Shown here piece by piece: positions 27,601-39,797 of a stretch of 64,000 bases of DNA. Source of the stretch: Euonymus europaeus (lineage: Eukaryota > Streptophyta > Magnoliopsida > Celastrales > Celastraceae); contig OY756962.1 in the NCBI GenBank assembly GCA_963580455.1, forward strand, positions 14,154,001-14,218,000. The letters are read 5' to 3'. Both the position numbers and the translations under genes were made by a program. Positions within the stretch are counted from its first letter, which is position 1. Each line of letters starts with the position of its first letter. The notes beneath the pieces are model-generated. The model made no database searches, had not been told where the DNA came from, and saw nothing but the letters and a program-made list of their open reading frames with translations.

Positions 27601-30247
27601 GATTATTTCTATGCTAAAACACCATCTTTCTATGAGAAATGGACAAAACCGTTAAAAGCCTCTCCATAGAGAGAGTTGTGAAACTTCGGACCATCAAAGT
27701 TTCTCGGTGTACACTTTTTATTGTTCTTCTATGTCAAATTTTGCGCGTATAAGCTTCCAAGATTATTTCGTTTCCAAATCACCAACTTTCTATGAGAAAT
27801 GGACAAAACCGTTAAAAGCTCCTCTACAGAGAGAGTTGAGCAACTTCGGACCATCAGAGTTGCTCGGTGTACACTTTTTATTGTTCTTCTATGTCAAATT
27901 TTACGAGTTTAAGCTTCCAAGATTATTTCGATGCCAAAACACCAACATTTTATCACAAAAGGACAAAACCGTTAAAAGCTCCCACATAGAGAGATTTGAG
28001 CAACTTCGGACCAACAAAGTTGCTCGGGATTCACTTTTTATTGCTCTTCTTTGTCAAATTTTACGAGTATAGGCTTCCTAGATTTTTTCGATGCTTTAAC
28101 ACCATCTTTCTATGACAAATGGACAAAACCGTTAAAAGCCCCTCCATAGAGAGAGTTGAGCAACTTCGGACCATCTATGTTGCTCGGTGTACACTTCTTA
28201 TTGTTCTTCTATGTCAAATTTTACGAGTATAAGCTTCGAAGTTAATTTCCATGCCGAAACACCAACTTTTTATCACAAATGGACAAAACCGTTAAAAGCT
28301 CCTCCCTAGAGAGAGTTGAGCAATTTCGGACCAACAAAGTCGGTCGGGACACACTTGTTATTGTTCTTCTTTGTCAAATTTTACGAGTATAAGCTTCCTA
28401 GATTATTTGGATGCTAAAACACCATCTTTCTATGACAAATGGACAAAAACGTTAAAAGCTCCTCCATAGAGAGAGTTGAGCAACTTCGGACCATCAAAGT
28501 TTCTCGGTGTACACTTTTTATTGTTCTTCTATGTCAAATTTTACGCGTATAAGCTTCCAAGATTATTTCGATTCCAAATCACCAACTTTATATGAGAAAT
28601 GGACAAAACCGTTAAAAGCTCCTCCATAGAGAGAGTTGAGCAATTTCGAACCGTCAAATTTGCTCGGTGTGCATTTTTTATGGTTCTTCTATGAGAAATT
28701 TTATAAGTATAAGCTTCCTAGATTATTTCGATGCCAAAAAATGAACTTTTTATGACAAATGGACAAAACCGTTAAAAGCTCCTCCATAGAGAGAGTTGAG
28801 CAACTTCGGACCAACAAAGTTGCTCGGGATACACTTTTTATTGTTCTTCTATGTCAAATTTTACGAGTATAAGCTTCCAAGATTATTTCGATGCCCAAAC
28901 ACCAACTTTTTTATCACAAATGGTCAAACCCGTTAAAAGCCCTTCCATAGAGAGTTGAGCAATTTCGGACCAACAAAGTCGCTCGGGAAACACTTTTTAT
29001 TGTTCTTCTTTGTCAAATTTTATGAGTATAAGCTTCCTAGATTATTTCGATGCTAAAACACCATCTTTCTATGACAAATGGACAAAACCGTTAAAAGCCC
29101 CTCCATAGAGAGAGTTGAGCAACTTCGGACCATCAAAGTTTCTCGGTGTACACTTTTTATTGTTCTTCTATGTCAAATTTTAAGCGTATAAGCTTCCAAG
29201 ATTATTTCGATTCCAAATCACCAACTTTCTATTAGAAATGGACAAAACCGTTAAAAGCTCCTCCATAGAGAGAGTTGAGCAACTTCGAACCGTCAAAGTT
29301 GCTCGGTGTGCACTTTTTATTGTTCTTCTATGAGAAATTTTATGAGTATAAGCTTCCTAGATTATTTCGATGCCAAAAAACGAACTTTTTACGACAAATG
29401 GACAAAACCGTTAAAAGCACCTCCATAGAGAGAGTTGAGCAACTTCAGACCATCAAAGTTGCTCGATGTACACTTTTTATTATTCTTCTATGTCAAATTT
29501 TACGAGTATAAGCTTCCAAGATTATTTCGATGCCAAAACACCAACTTTTTATCACAAATGGACAAAACCGTTAAAAGCTCCTCCATAGAGAGAGTTGAGC
29601 AATTTCGGAACAACAAAGTTGCTCGAGATACACTTTTTATTATTCTTCTATGTCAAATTTTATGAGTATAAGCTTCCAAGATTATTTCGATGCCAAAACA
29701 CCAACTTTTTATCACAAATAGACAAAACCGTTAAAAGCTCCTCCATAGAGAGAGTTGAGCAATTTCGGACCAACAAAGTTGCTCGAGATACACTTTTTAT
29801 TGTTCTTTTATGTCAAAATTTACGAGTATAAGCTTCCTAGATTATTTCGATGCTAAAACACCATCTTTCTATGACAAATGGACAAAACCGTTAAAAGCTC
29901 CTCCATAGAGAGAGTTGAAGAACTTCGGACCATCAAAGTTGCTCGGTGTACACTTTTTATTGATCTTCAATGTCAAATTTTACGAGTTTAAGCTTCCAAG
30001 ATTATTTCGTTGCCAAAACACCAACATTTTATCACAAATGGACAAAACCGTTAAAAGCTCCTACATAGAGAGAATTGAGCAACTTCGGACCAACAAAGTT
30101 CCTCGGGATACATTTTTTATTGTTCTTCTTTGTCAATTTTTACGAGTATAAGCTTCCAAGATTATTTCGATTCCAAAACACCAAATTTTTATCACAAATG
30201 GACAAAACCGTTAAAAGCTCCTACATAGAGAGAGTTGAGCAACTTCG
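24601..30247 (+). repeat. 3.2-kb (20-monomer) tandem duplication, second copy partial
   Basis: 24,601-27,798 is matched from 27,799 to about 30,247 at an offset of 3,198-3,199 bp. Shared private features are CTCTACAGAGAG with CCATCAGAGTTGC, CGATGCTTTA, AAGTTAATTTCC, TATGGTTCTTC, a 1-bp gain in ACTTTTTTATCAC and a 2-bp-deleted monomer. The offset changes by 1 bp near 25,450, where the first copy reads CGAACGTC and the second CGAACCGTC. The second copy stops near 30,247, where the 8-mer HOR begins. Confidence 0.85.
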
Positions 30248-33200
30248 AACCAGCAAAGTTGCTCGGGATACAGTTTTTATTGCGCTTCTTTGTCAAATTT
30301 TACGAGTATAGGCTTCCTAGATTTTTTCGATGCTAAAACACCATCTTTCTATGACAAATGGACAAAACCGTTAAAAGCCCCTCCATAGAGAGAGTTGAGC
30401 AACTTCGGACCATCAATGTTGCTCGTTGTATACTTTTTATTGTTCTTCTATGTCAAATTTTACGAGTATAAGCTTCCAAGATTATTTCCATTCCAAAACA
30501 CCAACTTTTTATCACAAATGGACAAAACCGTTAAAAGCTCCTACATAGAGAGAGTTGAGCAACTTCGGACCAACAAAGTTCCTCGGGATACACTTTTTAT
30601 TGTTCTTCTTTGTCAAATTTTACGAGTAGAAGCTTCCTAGATTATTTCTATGCTAAAACACCATCTTTCTATGACAAATGGACAAAACCGTTAAAAGCCT
30701 CTCCATAGAGAGAGTTGTGAAACTTCGGACCATCAAAGTTTCTCGGTGTACACTTTTTATTGTTCTTCTATGTCAAATTTTACGCGTATAAGCTTCCAAG
30801 ATTATTTCGTTTCCAAATCACCAACTTTCTATGAGAAATGGACAAAACCGATAAAAGCTCCTCCATAGAGAGAGTTGAACAACTTCGAACCGTCAAAGTT
30901 GCTCGGTGTGCACTTTTTATTGTTCTTCTATGTGAAATTTTATGAGTATAAGCTTCCTAGATTATTTCGATGCCAAAAAATGAACTTTTTACGACAAATG
31001 GACAAAACCGTTAAAAGCTCCTCCACAGAGAGAGTTGAGCAACTTCGGACCAACAAAGTTGCTCGGGATGCACTTTTTATTGTTCTTCTATGTCAAATTT
31101 TACGAGTATAAGCTTCCAAGATTATTTCGATGCCAAAACACCAACTTTTTATCACAAATGAACAAAACAGTTAAAAGCCCTTGCATAGAGAGAGTTGAGC
31201 AACTTCGGACTATCAAACTTGCTCGGTGTACACTTTTTATTATTCTTCTATGTCAAATTTTACGAGTATAAGCCTCCAAGATTATTTCGATGCCAAAACA
31301 CCAGCTTTTTATCACAAATGGTCAAAACCGTTAAAAGCTCCTCCATAGAGAGAGTTGAGCAACTTCGGACCATCAAAGTTGCTCGGTGTACACTTTTTAT
31401 TGATCTTCTATGTCAAATTTTACGAGTTTAAGCTTCCAAGATTATTTCGATGCCAAAACACCAACATTTTATCACAAATGGACAAAACCGTTAAAAGCTC
31501 CTACATAGAGAGAGTTGAGCAACTTCGAACCAGCAAAGTTGCTCGGGATACAGTTTTTATTGCGCTTCTTTGTCAAATTTTACGAGTATAGGCTTCCTAG
31601 ATTTTTTCGATGCTAAAACACCATCTTTCTATGACAAATGGACAAAACCGTTAAAAGCCCCTCCATAGAGAGAGTTGAGCAACTTCGGACCATCAATGTT
31701 GCTCGTTGTATACTTTTTATTGTTCTTCTATGTCAAATTTTACGAGTATAAGCTTCCAAGATTATTTCCATTCCAAAACACCAACTTTTTATCACAAGTG
31801 GACAAAACCGTTAAAAGCTCCTACATAGAGAGAGTTGAGCAACTTCGGACCAACAAAGTTCCTCGGGATACACTTTTTATTGTTCTTCTTTGTCAAATTT
31901 TACGAGTAGAAGCTTCCTAGATTATTTCTATGCTAAAACACCATCTTTCTATGACAAATGGACAAAACCGTTAAAAGCCTCTCCATAGAGAGAGTTGAGA
32001 AACTTCGGACCATCAAAGTTTCTCGGTGTACACTTTTTATTGTTCTTCTATGTCAAATTTTACGCGTATAAGCTTCCAAGATTATTTCGTTTCCAAATCA
32101 CCAACTTTCTATGAGAAATGGACAAAACCGTTAAAAGCTCCTCCATAGAGAGAGTTGAGCAACTTCGAACCGTCAAAGTTGCTCGGTGTGCACTTTTTAT
32201 TGTTCTTCTATGTGAAATTTTATGAGTATAAGCTTCCTAGATTATTTCGATGCCAAAAAATGAACTTTTTACGACAAATGGACAAAACCGTTAAAAGCTC
32301 CTCCACAGAGAGAGTTGAGCAACTTCGGACCAACAAAGTTGCTCGGGATACACTTTTTATTGTTCTTCTATGTCAAATTTTACGAGTATAAGCTTCCAAG
32401 ATTATTTCGATGCCAAAACACCAACTTTTTATCACAAATGAACAAAACAGTTAAAAGCCCTTGCATAGAGAGAGTTGAGCAACTTCGGACTATCAAACTT
32501 GCTCGGTGTACACTTTTTATTATTCTTCTATGTCAAATTTTACGAGTATAAGCTTCCAAGATTATTTCGATGCCAAAACACCAGCTTTTTATCACAAATG
32601 GTCAAAACCGTTAAAAGCTCCTCCATAGAGAGAGTTGAGCAACTTCGGACCATCAAAGTTGCTCGGTGTACACTTTTTATTGACCTTCTATGTCAAATTT
32701 TACGAGTTTAAGCTTCCAAGATTATTTCGATGCCAAAACACCAACATTTTATCACAAATGGACAAAACCGTTAAAAGCTCCTACATAGAGAGAGTTGAGC
32801 AACTTCGAACCAACAAAGTTGCTCGGGATACAGTTTTTATTGCGCTTCTTTGTCAAATTTTACGTGTATAGGCTTCCTAGATTTTTTCGATGCTAAAACA
32901 CCATCTTTCTATGACAAATGGACAAAACCGTTAAAAGCCCCTCCATAGAGAGAGTTGAGCAACTTCGGACCATCAATGTTGCTCGTTGTACACTTTTTAT
33001 TGTTCTTCTATGTCAAATTTTACGAGTATAAGCTTCCAAGATTATTTCCATTCCAAAACACCAACTTTTTATCACAAATGGACAAAACCGTTAAAAGCTC
33101 CTACATAGAGAGAGTTGAGCAACTTCGGACCAACAAAGTTCCTCGGGATACACTTTTTATTGTTCTTCTTTGTCAAATTTTACGAGTAGAAGCTTCCTAG

Positions 33201-33256
33201 ATTATTTCTATGCTAAAACACCATCTTTCTATGACAAATGGACAAAACCGTTAAAA
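30203..33256 (+). repeat. 8-monomer HOR (1,280 bp), about 2.4 copies
   Basis: Copies start near 30,203, 31,483 and 32,763, and the last stops near 33,256. Diagnostic variants at 1,280-bp spacing include ATACAGTTTTTATTGCGC, CGTTGTATAC or CGTTGTACAC, CGAGTAGAAGC, AATGAACAAAACAG with CTTGCATAGAG, and ACTATCAAACTTGC. Differences between copies are few, for example TTGTGAAAC/TTGAGAAAC, CGATAAAAGC/CGTTAAAAGC and GGGATGCAC/GGGATACAC. Confidence 0.88.
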
Positions 33257-34967
33257 GCCCCTCCATAGAGAGAGTTGAGCAATTTCGAACCATCAAAGTT
33301 GCTCGATGTACACTTTATATTTTTCTTCTATGATAAATTTTACGAGCATAAGCTTCCAAGATTATTTCGATGCCAAAACACCAACTTTTTATCACAAATG
33401 GACAAAACCGTTAAAAGCTCCTCCCTAGAGAGAGTTGAGCAATTTCGGACCAACAAAGTCGCTCGGGATACACTTTTTATTGTTCTTCTATGTCAAATTT
33501 TACGCGTATAAGCTTCCAAGATTATTTCGATTCCAAATCACCAAGTTCTATGAGAAATGGACAAAACCGTTAAAAGCTCCTCCATAGAGAGAGTTGAGCA
33601 ACTTCGAACCGTCAAAGTTTCTCGGTGTGCACTTTTTATTGTTCTTCTATGTGAAATTTAATGAGTATAAGCTTCCTAGATTATTTCGATGCCAAAAAAT
33701 GAACTTTTTACGACAAATGGACAAAACCGTTAAAAGCTCCTCCACAGAGAGAGTTGAGCAACTTCGGACCAACAAAGTTCCTCGGGATACACTTTTTATT
33801 GTTCTTCTATGTCAAATTTTACGAGTATAAGCTTCCAAGATTATTTCGATGCCAAAACACCATCTTTCTATGACAAATGGACAAAACCGTTAAAAAGCCC
33901 CTCCATAGAGAGAGTTGAGCAACTTCGGACCATCAAAGTTTCTCGGTGTACACTTTTTATTGTTCTGCTATGTCAAATTTTACACGTATAAGCTTCCAAG
34001 ATTATTTCGATTCCAAATCACCAACTTTCTATGAGAAATGGACAACACCGTTAAAAGCTCCTCCATAGGGAGAGTTGAGCAACTTCGAACCGTCAAAGTT
34101 GCTCGGTGTGCACTTTTTATTGTTCTTCTATGTGAAATTTTATGAGTATAAGCTTCCTAGATTATTTCCATGCCAAAAAATGAACTTTTTACGACAAATG
34201 GACAAAACCGTTAAAAGCTCCTCCACAGAGAGAGTTGAGCAACTTCGAACCAACAAAGTTGCTCGGGATACACTTTTTATTGTTCTTCTTTGTCAAATTT
34301 TACGAGTAGAAGCTTCCTAGATTATTTCTATGCTAAAACACCATCTTTCTATGACAAATGGACAAAACCGTTAAAAGCCCCTCCAAAGAGAGAGTTGAGC
34401 AATTTCGAACCATCAAAGTTGCTCGATGTACACTTTATATTTTTCTTCTATGATAAATTTTACGAGCATAAGCTTCCAAGATTATTTCGATGCCAAAACA
34501 CCAACTTTTTATCACAAACAGACAAAACCGTTAAAAGCCCTTCCATAGAGAGAGTTGAGCAACTTCGGACTATCAAAGTTGCTCGGTGTACACTTTTTAT
34601 TATTCTTCTATCTCAAATTTTACGAGTATAAGCTTCGAAGATTATTTCGATGCCAAAACAACAACTTTTTATCACAAATGGTCAAAACCGTTAAAAGCCC
34701 TTCCATTGAGAGTTGGGCAACCTCGGACCAACAAAGTTGCTCGGGATACACTTTTTATTGTTCTTCTTTGTCAAATTTTACGAGTATAAGCTTCCTAGAT
34801 TATTTCGATGCTAAAACACCATCTTTCTATGACAAATGGACAAAACCGTTAAAAGCCCCTCCATAGAGAGAGTTGAGCAACTTCGGACAATCAAAGTTTC
34901 TCGGTGTACACTTTTTATTGTTCTTCTATGTGAAATTTTATGAGTATAAGCTTCCAAGATTATTTCG

Positions 34968-36860
34968 ATGCCAAAAAATGAACTTTTTACGACAAATCGA
35001 CAAAACCGTTAAAAGCTCCTCCATAGAGAGAGTTGACCAACTTCGGACCAACAAAGTTGCTCGGGATACAATTTTTATTGTTCTTCTATGTCATATTTTA
35101 CGAGTATAAGCTTCCTAGATTATTTCGATGCTAAAACACCATCTTTCTATGACAAATGGACAAAACCGTTAAAATATCCTCCATAGAGAGAGTTGAGCAA
35201 CTTCAAACCATCAAAGTTGCTCGGTGTACACTTTTTATTGTTCTTCTATGTCAAATTTTACAAGTATAATCTTCAAAGATTATTTCGATTCCAAATCACC
35301 AACTTTCTATGAGAAATGGACAAAACCGTTAAAAGCTCCTCCATAGGGAGTGTGGAGCAACTTCGAACCATCAAAGTTGTTCGATGTACACTTTTTATTG
35401 TCCTTCTATGTTAAATTTTATGAGAATAAGCTTCCTAGATTATTTCGATGACAAAAAACGAAATTTTTTCGAGAAATGGACAAAGCCGTTAAAAGCACCT
35501 CCATAGAGAGAGTTGAGCAACTTCGGACCATCAAAGTTTCTCGTTGTACACTTTTTATTGTTCTTCTATGTCAAATTTTACGCGTTTAAGCTTCCAAGAT
35601 TATTTCGATTCCAAATCACGAACTTTCTAGGAGAAATGGACAAAACCGTTAAAAGCTCCTCCATAGAGAGAGTTGAGCAACTTCGAACCGTCAAAGTTGC
35701 TCGGTGTGCACTTTTTATTGTTATTCTATGTCAAATTTTATGAGTATAAGCTTCCAAGATTATTTCGTTTCCAAATCACCAACTTTCTATGAGAAATGGA
35801 CAAAACCGTTGAAAGCTCCTCCATAGAGAGAGTTGAGCAACTTCGAACCGTCAAAGTTGCTCGGTGTGCACTTTTTATTGTTCTTCTATGTGAAATTTTA
35901 TGAGTATAAGCTTCCTAGATTATTTCCATGCCAAAAAATGAACTTTTTACGACAAATCGACAAAACCGTTAAAAGCTCCTCCATAGAGAGAGTTGACCAA
36001 CTTCGGACCAACAAAGTTGCTCGGGATACAATTTTTATTGTTCTTCTATGTCATATTTTACGAGTATAAGCTTCCTAGATTATTTCGATGCTAAAACACC
36101 ATCTTTCTATGACAAATGGACAAAACCGTTAAAATATCCTCCATAGAGAGAGTTGAGCAACTTCAAACCATCAAAGTTGCTCGGTGTACACTTTTTATTG
36201 TTCTTCTATGTCAAATTTTACAAGTATAATCTTCAAAGATTATTTCGATTCCAAATCACCAACTTTCTATGAGAAATGGACAAAACCGTTAAAAGCTCCT
36301 CCATAGGGAGTGTGGAGCAACTTCGAACCATCAAAGTTGTTCGATGTACACTTTTTATTGTCCTTCTATGTTAAATTTTATGAGAATAAGCTTCCTAGAT
36401 TATTTCGATGACAAAAAACGAAATTTTTTCGAGAAATGGACAAAGCCGTTAAAAGCACCTCCATAGAGAGAGTTGAGCAACTTCGGACCATCAAAGTTTC
36501 TCGTTGTACACTTTTTATTGTTCTTCTATGTCAAATTTTACGCGTTTAAGCTTCCAAGATTATTTCGATTCCAAATCACGAACTTTCTAGGAGAAATGGA
36601 CAAAACCGTTAAAAGCTCCTCCATAGAGAGAGTTGAGCAACTTCGAACCGTCAAAGTTGCTCGGTGTGCACTTTTTATTGTTATTCTATGTCAAATTTTA
36701 TGAGTATAAGCTTCCAAGATTATTTCGTTTCCAAATCACCAACTTTCTATGAGAAATGGACAAAACCGTTGAAAGCTCCTCCATAGAGAGAGTTGAGCAA
36801 CTTCGAACCGTCAAAGTTGCTCGGTGTGCACTTTTTATTGTTCTTCTATGTGAAATTTTA
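34968..36860 (+). repeat. Exact 960-bp (6-monomer) tandem duplication
   Basis: 34,968-35,900 and 35,928-36,860 are identical at every base I compared line by line: 933 bp at a 960-bp offset, so the second copy is complete to within 27 bp. Shared rare variants include ATACAATTTTTATTG, CGATGACAAAAAACG, AAATTTTTTCGAG, CTCGTTGTACAC, TCTAGGAGAAATGG and CCGTTGAAAGC. The first mismatches outside are at 34,967/35,927 and 35,901/36,861. Confidence 0.95.
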
Positions 36861-37399
36861 CGAGTATAAGCTTCCTAGATTATTTCGATGCCAAAAAATG
36901 AACTTTTTACGACAAATGGACAAAACCGTTAAAAGCTCCTCCACAGAGAGAGTTGAGCAACTTCGGACCAAAAAAGTTGCTCGGGATACACTTTTTATTG
37001 TTCTTCTATGTCTAATTTTACGAGTATAAGCTTCCAAGATTATTTCGATGCCAAAACACCAACTTTTAATCACAAATGGACAAAACCGTTAAAAGCTCCT
37101 CCATAGAGAGAGTTGAGCAATTTCGGACCAACAAAGTTGCTCGGGATACACTTTTTATTGTTCTTTTATGTCAAATTTTACGAGTATAAGCTTCCTAGAT
37201 TATTTCGATGCTAAAACCCCATCTTTATATGACAAATGGACAAAACCGTTAAAAGCTCCTCCATAGAGAGAATTGAGCAACTTCAGACCATCAAAGTTGC
37301 TCGGTGTACACTTTTTATTATTATTCTATGTCAAATTTTACGAGTATAAGCTTCCTTGACTATTTCGATGCTAAAAACCATCTTTCCATGACAAATGGA

Positions 37400-38990
37400 T
37401 AAAACCGTTAAAAGCTCCTCCATAGAGAGATTTGAGCAACTTCGAACCATCAAAGTTGCTCGATGTACACTTTTTATTGTTCTTCTATGTCAAATTTTAC
37501 GAGTATAAGCTTCCTAGATTATTTCGATGCCAAAACACCATCTTTCTATGACAAATGGACATAACCGTTAAAAGCCCCTCCATAGAGAGAGTTGAGCAAC
37601 TTCGGACCATCAAAGTTTCTCGGTGTACACTTTTTATTGTTCTTCTATGTCAAATTTTACGCGTATAAGCTTCCAAGATTATTTCGATTCCAAATCATCA
37701 ACTTTCTATGAGAAATGGACAAAACCGTTAAAAGCTCCTCCATAGAGAGAGTTGAGCAACTTCGAACCGTCAAAGTTGCTCGGTGTGCACTTTTTATTGT
37801 TCTTCTATGAGAAATTTTATGAGTATAAGCTTCCTAGATTATTTCGATGCCAAAAAATGAACTTTTTACGACAAATGGACAAAGCCGTTAAAAGCTCCTA
37901 CATAGAGAGAGTTGAGAAACTTCGGACCAACAAAGTTGCTCGGGATACACTTTTTATTGTTCTTCTATGTTAAATTTTATGAGTATAAGCTTCCTAGATT
38001 ATTTCGATGCCAAAACACCAACATTTTATCACAAATGAACAAAACCGTTAAAAGCTCCTACATAGAGAGAGTTGAGCAACTTCGGACAAACGAAGTTGCT
38101 CGGGATACACTTTTTATTGCTCTTCTTTGTCAAATTTTACGAGTATAGGCTTCCTAGATATTTTCGATGCTAAAACACCATCTTTCTATGACAAATGGAC
38201 AAAATCGTTAAAAGCCCCTCCATAGAGAGAGTTGAACAACTTCGGACCATCAATGTTGCTCGGTGTACACTTTTTATTGTTCTTCTATGTCAAATTTTAC
38301 GAGTATAAGCTTCCAAGATTATTTCCATTCCAAAACACCAACTTTTTATCACAAATGGACAAAACCGTTAAAAGCTCCTACATAGAGAGAGTTGAGCAAC
38401 TTCGGACCAACAAAGTTCCTCGGGATACACTTTTTATTGTTCTTCTTTGTCAAATTTTACGAGTAGAAGCTTCCTAGATTATTTCTATGCTAAAACACCA
38501 TCTTTCTATGACAAATGGACAAAACTGTTAAAAGCCTCTCCATAGAGAGAGTTGAGCAACTTCGGACCATCAAAGTTGCTCGGTGTACACTTTTTATTAT
38601 TATTTTATGTCAAATTTTATGAGTATAAGCTTCCAATATTATTTCGATTCCAAATCACCAACTTTCTATGAGAAATGGACAAAACCGTTAAAAGCTCCTC
38701 CATAGAGAGAGTGGAGCAACTTCGAACCATCAAAGTTGTTCGATGTACACTTTTTATTTTTCTTCTATGTCAAATTTTACGAGCATAAGCTTCCAAGATT
38801 ATTTCGATGCCAAAACACCAACTTTTTATCACAAATGGACAAAACCGTTAAAAGCTCCTCCCTAGAGAGAGTTGAGCAATTTCGGACCAACAAAGTCGCT
38901 CGGGATACACTTTTTATTGTTCTTCTTTGTCAAATTTTACGAGTATAAGCTTCCTAGATTATTTCGATGCTAAAACACCATCTTTCTATG
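37400..38990 (+). repeat. Distal copy of the 15.8-17.4 kb block
   Basis: Ten monomers from 37,400 match those from 15,809 at an offset of about 21,590 bp in class order and private variants: TTTCCATGACAAATGGAT, AATCATCAAC, CTATGAGAAATTTTATG, GGACAAACGAAG, TAGATATTTTCG and AGTAGAAGC. The 320-bp duplication at 17.1-17.7 kb is absent here. Confidence 0.75.
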
Positions 38991-39797
38991 ACAAATGGAC
39001 AAAACCGTTAAAAGCCCCTCCATAGAGAGAGTTGAGCAACTTCGGACCATCAAAGTTTCTCGGTGTACACTTTTTATTGTTCTTCTATGTCAAATTTTAC
39101 GCGTATAAGCTTCCAAGATTATTTCGATTCCAAATCACCAACTTTCTATGAGAAATAGACAAAACCGTTAAAAGCTCCTCCATAGAGAGAGTTGAGCAAC
39201 TTCGAACCGTCAAAGTTTCTCGGTGTGCACTTTTTATTGTTCTTCTATGTGAAATTTTATGAGTGTAAGCTTCCAAGATTATTTCGATGCCAAAAAATGA
39301 ACTTTTTACGACAAATGGACAAAACCGTTAAAAGCTCCTCCACAGAGAGAGTTGAGCAACTTCGGACCAACAAAGTTGCTCGGGATACACTTTTTATTGT
39401 TCTTCTATGTCAAATTTTACGAGTATAAGCTTCCAAGATTATTTCGATGCGAAAACACCAACTTTTTATCACAAACGGACAAAACCGTTAAAAGCCCTTC
39501 CATTGAGAGAGTTGAGCAACTTCGGACTATCAAAGTTGCTCGGTGTACACTTTTTATTATTCTTCTATCTCAAATTTTACGAGTATAAGCTTCGAAGATT
39601 ATTTCGATGCCAAAACACCAACTTTTTATCACAAATCGTCAAAACCGTTAAAAGTCCTTCCATAGAGAGTTGAGCAACCTCGGACCAACAATGTTGCTCG
39701 GGATACACTTTTTATTGTTCTTCTTTGTCAAATTTTACGAGTATAAGCTTCCTAGATTATTTCGATGCTAAAACACCATCTTTCTATGACAAATGGA

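Larger units (their letters stand above)
21727..34840 (+). repeat. 82-monomer block: HOR head, 3.2-kb duplication and 8-mer HOR
   Basis: It starts with the head B-D-B-C (AAAATATCCT at about 22,057) but continues with a D-like monomer (GAGAAATGGACAAAGCC) in place of the usual A. It then leaves the canonical order. It contains two 158-bp monomers (from 25,726 and 28,925) that are not followed by a head, and it ends with a third from 34,683. The 24.6-30.2 kb duplication and the 30.2-33.2 kb 8-mer HOR lie inside. Confidence 0.7.
34841..39797 (+). repeat. 31-monomer block beginning with the HOR head
   Basis: It opens with the head B-D-B-C (AAAATATCCT at about 35,171), contains the exact 960-bp duplication, then rejoins sequences related to 15.8-17.4 kb (from 37,400) and to 9.6-11.7 kb (from about 38,710). 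It ends with the 2-bp-deleted monomer 39,640-39,797. Length is 31 monomers minus 3 bp. Confidence 0.75.
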
